Part shown: one piece after another, positions 1 through 6,309 of the stretch
Numbering within the stretch: position 1 is the first letter of the stretch
Layout of the letters: every line of letters starts with the position of its first letter
DNA from: JBOGED01 sp050743625
GTDB taxonomy: Bacteria; Actinomycetota; Nitriliruptoria; Euzebyales; Egibacteraceae
Direction: 5' to 3'
DNA length: 14,125 nt
Assembly (NCBI GenBank): GCA_050743625.1
Contig: JBOGED010000647.1
Coordinates: 1-14,125 of the forward strand
Notes under the pieces: generated by a model
Databases searched by the model: none
The model's input: only the letters and a program-made list of their open reading frames with translations
Told to the model about the DNA's origin: nothing
Made by a program: the position numbers and the translations under genes

Positions 1-178
1 GCTCAACCATACCGAGCCGGAGGACATGGCCGGCATCGCAACCTGGGACGCGCTGCCGGCGGTCCAGGCCGGCCAGCTCGTCGGCTTCAACACCGTCGCC
101 AAGTGGACCTACGACCAGCAGGCCGACCAGCTCGAGGCCGTCACGGCCGCCATCCGAGCCGCGAACCCCATCCAATAG
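1..178 (+). CDS. Iron-siderophore ABC transporter substrate-binding protein, C-terminal end (partial)
   Basis: The frame starting at base 2 is open and ends at TAG 176-178, giving 58 residues that enter from outside the window. The stretch with W-x-x-L-P-A-V-Q-A-G-Q followed by a Trp-containing segment and a final helix (QADQLEAVTAAIRAANP) fits the C-terminal lobe of class III (FecB/BtuF type) binding proteins, where the 'W..LPAV.AG' turn is typical. These lipoproteins hand ferric siderophores to FecCD-type permeases. It points in the opposite direction to the decayed binding-protein operon at 1630-4160, so it is a separate gene or a rearranged piece. Whether the upstream part is intact cannot be seen. 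The family call is from sequence pattern only. Confidence 0.65.
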   Translation, partial: LNHTEPEDMAGIATWDALPAVQAGQLVGFNTVAKWTYDQQADQLEAVTAAIRAANPIQ

Positions 179-283
179 GCCATGCACGAATCGCCCAGAA
201 ACCGAGCGCCGGTCACCGACGGACGCCTTACCGCTCCACACCAAAGGAATAGCCACCACCCGCCGCGTACGCGTACGGGCGTC

Positions 284-455
284 TCATCCCCTGAGCGCGG
301 GCAGGATCTGCTGTTCGAGTTGGTCGAGCAGGACGAGGCGGCCTCTGACCGAGCGGAGGAACCACACCCGGTCGCCGACGGTGAGCACCCGCCCGGCCTG
401 GGCGGGCGGGGAAGTCGTCGGTGTCGACGAGCCGGCCGGGGACGGCGGACAGCAC
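284..455 (-). pseudogene. Unrecognised coding remnant with a frameshift
   Basis: Reading leftwards from a GTG at 455, the first frame gives a protein-like stretch (VLSAVPGRLVDTDDFPARP). After one extra base in the GC-rich run near 385-400, another frame gives GRVLTVGDRVWFLRSVRG and a Leu/Gln-rich helix ending at TGA 284-286. Neither half resembles a family I can name. The composition (a Trp-Phe strand followed by an amphipathic helix) looks like real protein rather than chance reading. It is probably the 3' end of a decayed gene. The rest of 179-766 shows no convincing gene. Confidence 0.25.
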
Positions 456-753
456 TGCAACGGGGCCGTGTGCCAGGCTCCTATCAGGTCACTCCGCCCG
501 AACCGGTCGCGCCAGACGCCCGGCCATCATTGCAGTGTCGACTGAGGTCCGGAATCCGGACTTGAGCCGACACAGCGCCGATCTACGCTGCCCCGAGGGC
601 CACCGGCTCCGAGCGCAGTCCCGGAACCGGCGTAGGGCTCTCATGGAGCGGTGAGTGGATAACCGTGAGTTTCACAGCGGCTCGGCCGGATGTGCAGCCA
701 TCGCACCCCGAGAGAATCGACGACCTGACCCGCCGCCGGGTGCTCGGCGGAAC

Positions 754-759
754 TAGACT
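754..759 (+). promoter_or_regulatory. -10 element for a leaderless MNT-HEPN transcript
   Basis: TAGACT fits the actinobacterial TANNNT -10 pattern. It lies 7 bases before the GTG at 767, which places the expected transcription start at or next to the start codon. No clear -35 element or Shine-Dalgarno sequence is seen, consistent with a leaderless mRNA. This supports the start at 767 over the in-frame GTG at 665. Confidence 0.4.
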
Positions 760-766
760 TGCCCGC

Positions 767-1153
767 GTGGTCCGACTGAACCGTCTGGAGCTGCCTGACG
801 AGGTGTCGCTGGACTCGCTCGTCGGGGAGTTGCGTGATGCCGGCGCCGTGTTCGCCTTCGTCCACGGGAGCCGCGCCGGCGCGTCACCGCACGCGGGATC
901 CGACCTCGACGTCGCCGCCTGGTTCGGTCGGAAGGTCAAGGCTTGGGAGATCGCCCTACCCGCGCGTGTCGACCTGCTGGTGTTGGATTCCGCCGGGCTG
1001 GAGCTGTCCGGCAGGGTAGCCCAGCACGGTGTGCTGATCCTCGACGACGACCCCTCTGCGAGGGTCGCCTGGCAGGCGGACCGGTCGAAGCGGTACCTGG
1101 GCGAAGCGCACCGGCGACGCGATCTGGTGTCGACAGTGTTCGGTCGTGGTTGA
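767..1153 (+). CDS. mntA: MNT-family nucleotidyltransferase antitoxin (MntA-like)
   Basis: This is a 128-residue minimal nucleotidyltransferase. The signature GS-X10-D-X-D is complete (Gly34, Ser35, Asp46, Asp48), and a later VDLLVLD strand can supply the third acidic residue. In characterised MntA-HepT systems the MNT protein neutralises the HEPN toxin by transferring AMP to a tyrosine next to its active site. The reading frame is also open from GTG 665, but the extra 34 residues are Arg-rich and unlike the family, and the TAGACT -10 element supports 767. It overlaps the downstream HEPN gene by 8 bases, so the two are translationally coupled. It looks intact. The family call is firm; the antitoxin role is inferred from the pairing. 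Confidence 0.85.
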   Translation: MVRLNRLELPDEVSLDSLVGELRDAGAVFAFVHGSRAGASPHAGSDLDVAAWFGRKVKAWEIALPARVDLLVLDSAGLELSGRVAQHGVLILDDDPSARVAWQADRSKRYLGEAHRRRDLVSTVFGRG

Positions 1154-1571
1154 CGCCGTTCGGCTGGCCCGCCTGCTTCAGCGCCTCGGTGAGCAGTTGG
1201 CGATCCTGCGGAGTCGGGCCGCGGAAGACCCCGAGGCGCTGCGCGCCGACGAGGCACGACTGTCGGGCACCAAGTACCGCCTCGTCACCGCAATCGAAGC
1301 TGTCCTGGACATCGCGCATCACCTCTTGGCATCAGAGCTCTGGGGGCCCGCGGAGGACTCTGCCGACGCCGTCCGCCTGCTCGGCCGCCACGGGGTGATC
1401 GAGGCGGAGATCGCGGCCCGGCTCGCCCGTGCCACCGGCTTCCGCAATGTCCTAGTGCACGGTTACACCGAGGTCGACGACGACATCGTCGTGGCGAGCC
1501 TGGACGAGCTTGACGACTTGCAGGTCTTCATCGACCAGGTCCGCTCCTGGGCCGCGACGCAGGACCTGTGA
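1146..1571 (+). CDS. hepT: HEPN-domain toxin (HepT-like, DUF86 type)
   Basis: A 141-residue, mostly helical protein starting at GTG 1146 inside the end of the MNT gene. It carries the full HepT motif R-X4-H-X-Y (Arg100, His105, Tyr107 in RNVLVHGY). Arg and His form the RNase site in this family, and the Tyr is the residue AMPylated by MntA. Length and helical pattern match DUF86/HepT proteins of about 140 residues. Both active-site and target residues are present, so the toxin should be functional and controlled by the gene just upstream. The module sits between two truncated binding-protein fragments, suggesting it arrived with a rearrangement. Substrate RNA cannot be told from sequence. Confidence 0.85.
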   Translation: MVDAVRLARLLQRLGEQLAILRSRAAEDPEALRADEARLSGTKYRLVTAIEAVLDIAHHLLASELWGPAEDSADAVRLLGRHGVIEAEIAARLARATGFRNVLVHGYTEVDDDIVVASLDELDDLQVFIDQVRSWAATQDL

Positions 1572-1572
1572 T

Positions 1573-1600
1573 CCCCGTTGCCCGGATCGGGGCTCTTCTA
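1573..1600 (+). terminator. Possible weak terminator after the HEPN gene
   Basis: CCCCG (1573-1577) can pair with CGGGG (1588-1592), followed by the pyrimidine-rich CTCTTCT. It begins 2 bases after the toxin stop codon. The stem is only 5 bp and the T tract is poor, so this is a weak call. Confidence 0.3.
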
Positions 1601-1629
1601 GGATGGTCTGGCTGTGCCGCGGGGATGTG

Positions 1630-1813
1630 TCCTGGCGCTGCGGGCCCAGTGGCACCTCGAACGTGCCGAACTCGTTGGTGACGGTGCGGGCGGCGGGCTG
1701 TGCGGCCGAGCCGTCGCTGGAGCAGCCGGCTAGCACCCCGCCGCGGTCAGGCAGGCCAGCAACTGGCGGCGGGTCGCGTCATCGACGATCGGGCGTTCGA
1801 GCAGTGCGGGCAT
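1630..1813 (-). pseudogene. Truncated N-terminal stub of a siderophore-binding lipoprotein
   Basis: From ATG 1813 the protein begins MPALLERPIVDDATRRQ and continues with a hydrophobic segment. It hits TAG at 1730-1732 because the run CCCC at 1736-1739 (GGGG on the coding strand) is one base short. Restoring one G gives LTAAGVLAGCSSDG, a lipobox (LAGC) after an RR signal, followed by the family's first strand (VTNEFGTFEVPLGPQR). Homology then stops near 1630, and the frame runs on as antisense of the toxin gene. The N-terminus parallels the gene at 1842-2831 (VDDA-x-RR then lipobox), so the two are paralogues. It begins 28 bases after that gene's stop. It is both frameshifted and missing its C-terminal four-fifths. 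Confidence 0.7.
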
Positions 1814-1841
1814 GTGTGTTCTTCTCAGACTGGGCGGTGTG

Positions 1842-2831
1842 TCAGGTGAGCTGGTCGGCGATCGCGCGCAGCAGCAGCTCGGCGGCGTAGTGGTTGCCGC
1901 CGTTGTAGATCTGGCCGGGAACCTGCAGGACCTTCCCGGCCCGCACCGGCGGGCGCCCCACAACGGATTGGTGGCGAACTGGGTGACACTGTCGGTATCC
2001 CCGCCGGAGCGGAGGGCGTCAGCAGGTACGACGATCAGCTCGGCTCCGGCAAGCACGGTGAGGCGCTCGTCGCTGAGGGTGACGAACCCCGCTGCCTCGT
2101 TGACCTCGCCCTCTCCGGGAGGCGCGGTGAGGACCGGGATCCCGGCGTCGGCGGCAACCGAACCCGCGAATCCCTGGGTGGTGCCGCCGTCGATGCGGAA
2201 CTGCCCGTCAGCGTTAGGGCGGACGAACGCGACGGTGGTCTCGCGGACCGTTGCGGGCAGCCCGGCGATGACTTGCTCGTAGGCGGCCTCGACCTTCCTC
2301 GCCCGCTCGGCCCGGTTGACGACTGCGGCGGCCTCCCGGAACCGGGACCGCCAGTCGCCGTTCGTGCCACGTTCGACCAGAACCGTAGCGGTGATGGCGG
2401 CGAGTTCGGGGTAGATCCCTTCGTTGGCGTCTGCGCCGAGGATGAGGTCCGGCCCGAGCGTGGCGATCCTCTCCAGGTTCGGTTGAGCGAACTCGCCGAC
2501 CGTCGTGATGGCAGCCCGCGGGCAGTAGGTCGGCGAGCGGGTCGAGGAGCTGCTCGACCTCGCCGACCGTGGCGACCGGCGGCAGCCCGAGCGCGATCAG
2601 GCCCGGCAGCAGCGGCGGTTCGAGCACGATCACCCGCTTCGGGTCCACCGGGACGTCGGTGGTCCCGCCGAGGTGGTTGATGCCGCGGGTCTGCGCTGCG
2701 CTTTCAGAGGCGCCGTCGTCGCCGTTGGTGCAGGCGGTGAGCAGGCCGGCGGCGCCGAGCAGGGCGATGAACTCGCGTCGAGCGGCGTCGTCGACGAGCG
2801 GCGCGTTGGGGGTAAGGGTAGGCATAGGCAT
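1842..2831 (-). pseudogene. Iron-siderophore ABC transporter substrate-binding lipoprotein, two frameshifts
   Basis: Start ATG 2831 has a good ribosome site (GGGAG, 7 bases upstream). The N-terminus has an RR signal and lipobox (LLTAC), then VDPKRVIVLEP and 'LLPGLIALGLPPVATVG', typical of class III binding proteins. An extra base near 2511-2522 (a G run in the coding strand) moves the frame. The next frame reads ITTVGEFAQPNLERIATLGP onward to VTLSDERLTVL and 'FATNPLWGA'. A missing base near 1949-1957 (C run) moves it back, to a C-terminus with VRAGKVLQVPGQIYNGGNHY and stop TGA 1842-1844. With both repaired the length is 329 residues, normal for the family. Ferric-siderophore capture is the family role; the ligand is unknown. 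Two compensating indels still scramble about 190 residues, so it should be non-functional as sequenced. Confidence 0.8.
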
Positions 2832-2839
2832 GGTGTGGC

Positions 2840-3214
2840 TCCCTCAGGGTGGTATTCGGTGACGTGGTCGGGGTGTCGGCGAGGGTCTTCTCCGGCAGCC
2901 CGGTGCGCGCGGCGATCACCGCGGCACGGTCCTGGCCGGACGGATCTCGATGTCCTGCCAGACGCCGCGGTCGGCGCGGCGGAGGCGCCCGTCGCCCAGC
3001 GGCTCGGTCTCGTAGCGGTAGCGCCACCTGTGAGGATCGACGACGACCCCCTGTCCCTCCAGCTCGGTGAGCACCGAGCAGTGTGAGCGGCCGTGCGCCC
3101 AGTGCAGCAGGCCGCCCGTCGGGATAGCGCTCCACGGAGCCTTCGCTGTTGATGAGCATCACGACCGGGTAGCCGCGACCGGCGGGTGACGTCGTTGATG
3201 GTCTCCAGGGTTAT
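2840..3214 (-). pseudogene. Unknown small gene between two binding-protein genes, multiple frameshifts and lost start codon
   Basis: I do not recognise this gene. Conceptual repair gives roughly 120 residues: TLETINDVTRR, then after a shift near 3171-3183 GYPVVMLINSEGSVERYPDG, then after a shift near 3113-3118 LLHWAHGRSHCSVLTELEGQ and a Trp/Arg/Tyr-rich strand region (DPHRWRYRYETEPLGDGRL), then after a shift near 2929-2945 an Ala-rich tail. The expected start codon at 3214-3212 reads ATA and sits in an ATAA overlap with the stop of the upstream binding-protein gene. An ATGA stop-start overlap, common in this window, becomes ATAA by one G-to-A change. The tail could not be resolved to a clean stop before the next gene's ribosome site at 2840-2848. 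The position implies co-expression with siderophore-binding proteins. Confidence 0.4.
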
Positions 3215-4160
3215 CGTGCTGTTCCTTGCTCTTTGGTGACGAGGTGGCGTTCGATGTCGTCGAGGGCGAGGGGGACGCCGACGGGGGTCTAGCTGATCCA
3301 GGCGCCTGAGGAGACGCGGTGGGCGCGCCTCGCTTGTACGGCGGGGTGGTTCTGCCGCAGCGGGTTGGCTTGCAGGTCCTGCCATTCGGCGGTGCCGCCG
3401 TGCGTGGCATCGACGGCGACGAAGATCACGTCGGCGTCCAGGTCGCCGAGCTGCTCGAGGGACAGGTCGATGCGGCAGGGGTCGCCGTCGGGCTCCAGGC
3501 CAGCAGTGGCGGGGTGTCCAGGCCGAGGTCGTCGATCAGGTCGGCCGGGTAGAACCCGGGGTAGGCGCCGAGCCCACCGACCGCGGCCCGCAGCACCGCC
3601 AGGCTGGTGCCGGCCGGGATCCGGCCGCGTAGGTCGGCGATGCGCTGGTCGATCTCGGCGACGGTCCGCTCGCCCTGGGCCTTGGCGCCGGCGAGGTCGG
3701 CGGAGTCGGCGAAGTACTCGCGCCAGGAGAAGCCGTCGCGGTAGGTGACCGCCGCGGTGGGTGCGATGGCGGCGAGCTGGTCGAGGACCTCAAGGTCCGT
3801 GTAGGCGATGATCAGGTCGGGGCGTTGCGCGGCGATCAGCTTGATGTTGGGGTCGGGCTCGCGGCCGGCCTCCCCCGAGCCGGCCGGCCGCTGGAACACG
3901 CCCGCCTCCAGGTTCTGGTCGCTGCGCAGGTGGGCTGCGATCCGCTCGCCGTGGCCGGCTTGGGCGATCATCATCCCGGAGACGACATCGAGCGCGGCGA
4001 TCCGTTGAGGGTCGGTGGGGATCCGAAGGAGGCTGCCGTCGGGCTGGCGCCAGTCACGTGTGCCGCCGGCCGCCGCGGCGCCGGTGTCTCCGACGCCGTA
4101 CCCGGTGGCCAGCAGCGCGGCCAGCGAGGCGCCGCCGATCACGAGCTCGCGGCGGGTCAC
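3211..4160 (-). pseudogene. Iron-siderophore ABC transporter substrate-binding protein, frameshift plus nonsense codon
   Basis: First gene of the decayed minus-strand operon. GTG 4160 gives TRRELVIGG and a hydrophobic segment (Tat-like RR signal, but no lipobox Cys). Next come LLRIPTDPQRIAALD, a long central body (NIKLIAAQRPDLIIAYTDLE) and LIDDLGLDTPPLLAW. At 3492-3497 one G is missing (TGGGAG reduced to TGGAG on the coding strand). The continuing frame reads DGDPCRIDLSLEQLGDLDAD and EWQDLQANPLRQ, a normal C-terminal lobe. It is then cut by TAG at 3289-3291, where a Tyr codon is expected (GAWIS-stop-TPVGVPLALDD). The natural end is TAA 3211-3213. Repaired length is 316 residues, normal for the family. 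The frame is open upstream to 4322, but that extension looks non-coding. Confidence 0.8.
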
Positions 4161-4457
4161 CGCGTCGATGTTCCATACGAATGGGTGTGTCGGGTCCAGC
4201 ACAGCGACGAGTATCGCCGGCCTTCCCGCGTCCAGGGCGTCGGCGGGCACGCGATGGCAAGCCCGCTGGCGTCGTGGTTGTTCCTCCCCGCCATGTATCT
4301 CACCGCCGCTACCCGCACCCACACGGTCTCAGCCGGCGGCCGTCCCGCTGCACTAAGGCCGTCCGAACTAAGGGTCTCTTAATCAAGGTGATCGGTCAAG
4401 AGGTCATCCGCCCAGGCCAGATGCGTGCCATCGACCGGTTCGCCGGTTCGCGTGCCG
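4161..4457. other. Intergenic stretch without a recognisable gene
   Basis: This lies between the start of the decayed binding-protein operon (-) and the exporter promoter (+). I find no convincing gene. The only pattern is the hexamer CTAAGG twice, 15 bases apart, near 4350-4376. A promoter for the minus-strand operon was expected here, but no good -35/-10 pair or iron box was found. Confidence 0.4.
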
Positions 4458-4487
4458 TTGACCAGGATGTTTCTTGTTGGATAAGGT
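4458..4487 (+). promoter_or_regulatory. Promoter of the ABC half-transporter pair
   Basis: TTGACC (4458-4463), an 18-base spacer and TAAGGT (4482-4487) match the actinobacterial housekeeping sigma pattern (TTGACN / TANNNT). The expected start is about 4494, giving a leader of about 100 bases before the ABC gene. The importer operon has the same -35 and spacer length (12360-12389). Confidence 0.6.
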
Positions 4488-4500
4488 GAGGATGGCCTAT
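4482..4500 (+). promoter_or_regulatory. Candidate iron box (DtxR/IdeR/DmdR operator)
   Basis: TAAGGTGAGGATGGCCTAT matches 13 of 19 positions of the IdeR/DtxR consensus TTAGGTTAGGCTAACCTAA and covers the -10 element and start site. An iron-loaded repressor here would block transcription when iron is sufficient, which fits a siderophore-transport operon. The match is by eye, not scored against a matrix. Confidence 0.45.
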
Positions 4501-4512
4501 GCGTAGGCCGTC
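4491..4512 (+). promoter_or_regulatory. Near-perfect dyad at the predicted transcription start
   Basis: GATGGCCTA and TAGGCCGTC form 9-base arms with one mismatch around TGCG. The six inner pairs (GGCCTA/TAGGCC) are perfect. The dyad overlaps the iron box and the predicted +1 of the exporter promoter, so it could be a second operator or a 5' hairpin. Confidence 0.4.
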
Positions 4513-4602
4513 GGCGGTAGGCGGGTACTCAGTGACACAAGCGGGTCGAACGCCCGAGTGGGCCTACCTTGCGGTCCTGACCGTGGAAGGAGCATGTCCT
4601 CG

Positions 4603-6309
4603 ATGGCTGCCCTGACCCCTGCGAGCCTGCTCCGTGGTGCGATCGCCGGGCAGTGGCGCCGTGTGGCGTCTGGGTCGGTGTTCGCGAGCCTGCACCAGGC
4701 GGCGGAGGCGGGCGTGCCGGTGGTGATCGGGATCGTGATCGACCGGGCCGTGGCGACCGGCGAGGGCGGGTCGCTGGTGTGGGGGATTGCCGGGCTGGCC
4801 TTGCTGTTCGTCGGGTTGTCGGGGTCGTACCTGACGGCGGTGTGGGCGTTTTTCCGGGGAGAGCTCAACGCGGCCCATGAGGTGCGGATGGCGGTGACCC
4901 GCAGGGTCCTGGACGCGCGTGGCGGTACTGACGCGGCGTTGCCCGGCGCGTTGTTGAGCACGGCGACCAGCGACGCGGGGCGGGTCGCTGCCGTCACGCA
5001 GACGGTCGTGTTTGGCACTGCGGCGGTCGCGGCCTTCGCCGTCGCGGCGGTGGTGCTGCTGCGCATCTCAGCGGGGTTGGGTCTGCTGGTGGTGGTCGCG
5101 ATGGTCTTGGGGGTGGCGGCGATGCAGCTGCTGGCACGGCCGTTCGAGCGGCGCAGCGCCGCCGAGCAGGCGGGCGCCGCCCAGGCCGCGGCGGTGGCGG
5201 CCGACCTCGTCACCGGGCTGCGAGTGCTCAAAGGCATCGGCGCCGAGAGCGCCGCGGCGGCCCGGTACCGGCAGGCCAGCCAGGCGTCTTTGGCGAACAC
5301 CTTGCGGGCGGTCCGGTTCAAGGCCGGGTACGACGGGTTGAACGTCGCGCTGACGGGAGTGATCTTGGCCGCGGTGGCCTGGGTCGGGGGGCGGCTGGCG
5401 GCTCAGGGAGCCATCAGCATAGGTGAGCTGGTTGCGGCGGTGGGGTTGACGCAGTTCCTGGTCGGGCCGTTCTTCATCCTGTCGGACATAGTGGGCGACC
5501 TGGCTCAGGCGCGCGCGTCCGCGAGGCGCGTGGCCACGCTGCTCACGGCTCGGGCGGCCGTGACCGACGGCGGGACGGCGCTCCCACAGCCCGTGCGGGG
5601 CGAACTGGCGCTTCGGGGCGTCACCCATGCGGGGCTACGGTCGCTCGACCTTGAGGCGAGAGCTGGTGAGCTGGTCGGCGTGGTGGTACCCGATCCGGCC
5701 GACTCGACCGCCCTGCTGGCGTGCCTCGGTCGCAACGTCGACCCGGCGGCGGGGGCGGTCACGGTCGACGGTGTCTCACTGGCGAGGCTGGACCTCGACG
5801 AGGTCCTCGCCGCGATCCTGGTCGCCGCTCACGACGCGCGGCTGTTCGAGGGCACCCTGGCCGACAACGTGGCCCTTGACGGGACGACGGGCCCTCGCGC
5901 CGACGCTGCCATGGCCGCGTCGGCGGCCGACGAGGTGGCCAGCAGCCTGCCGGACGGTGCCGGCACGGTCATGACCGAGCTCGGGCGGTCTCTGTCGGGC
6001 GGCCAACGCCAGCGGGTGGCGTTGGCGCGCGCGTTGGCCGTCGACCCCCCGGTGCTCGTCCTGCACGACCCCACGACCGCCGTCGACGCGGCCACCGAGC
6101 ACCGCATCGCCCCCGGGCTTCGGTCCGCGCGAGCGGGGCGGACCACGCTGGTCCTCACCACCAGCCCTGGGCTGCTGGCGACCGCCGATCGCGTGGTGCT
6201 GCTCGACGGGGGCGCGGTCGCCGCGCAGGGCTCCCATGCCACGCTCCTGAGCTCCGACGAGCGATACCGGGCGGCGGTGCTCGGAGAGGACAGCGACCAG
6301 CTCCTATGA
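4603..6309 (+). CDS. ABC half-transporter (exporter fold, permease-ATPase fusion) with degenerate ATP site
   Basis: 568 residues. The N-terminal half is a six-helix ABC exporter domain (e.g. VPVVIGIVIDRAVATG and a helix-rich stretch to about residue 310); the C-terminal half is a nucleotide-binding domain. The signature LSGGQRQR (464-471) is intact. Walker A is degenerate (VVVPDPADST, no GK, around 360-370), the Walker B end reads LHDPTT (His488-Asp489 instead of Asp-Glu), and the switch His is replaced (TTSPG near 519-523). It therefore supplies a signature motif but cannot hydrolyse ATP at its own Walker site. ATG 4603 lies 10 bases after AGGAG and is preferred over ATG 4594, only 1 base away from it. 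It overlaps the next gene by 4 bases (ATGA). Likely one half of a heterodimer moving a siderophore; direction not settled. Confidence 0.85.
   Translation: MAALTPASLLRGAIAGQWRRVASGSVFASLHQAAEAGVPVVIGIVIDRAVATGEGGSLVWGIAGLALLFVGLSGSYLTAVWAFFRGELNAAHEVRMAVTRRVLDARGGTDAALPGALLSTATSDAGRVAAVTQTVVFGTAAVAAFAVAAVVLLRISAGLGLLVVVAMVLGVAAMQLLARPFERRSAAEQAGAAQAAAVAADLVTGLRVLKGIGAESAAAARYRQASQASLANTLRAVRFKAGYDGLNVALTGVILAAVAWVGGRLAAQGAISIGELVAAVGLTQFLVGPFFILSDIVGDLAQARASARRVATLLTARAAVTDGGTALPQPVRGELALRGVTHAGLRSLDLEARAGELVGVVVPDPADSTALLACLGRNVDPAAGAVTVDGVSLARLDLDEVLAAILVAAHDARLFEGTLADNVALDGTTGPRADAAMAASAADEVASSLPDGAGTVMTELGRSLSGGQRQRVALARALAVDPPVLVLHDPTTAVDAATEHRIAPGLRSARAGRTTLVLTTSPGLLATADRVVLLDGGAVAAQGSHATLLSSDERYRAAVLGEDSDQLL

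Noticed and set aside
665..766. Upstream in-frame GTG start of the first MNT gene
   Set aside because: The extra residues do not resemble the family and the -10 element at 754-759 fits a leaderless start at 767.
4350..4400. Possible iron box and TTGACC for the minus-strand binding-protein operon
   Set aside because: The best 19-base match is only about 9-10 positions and no -10 lies at suitable spacing.
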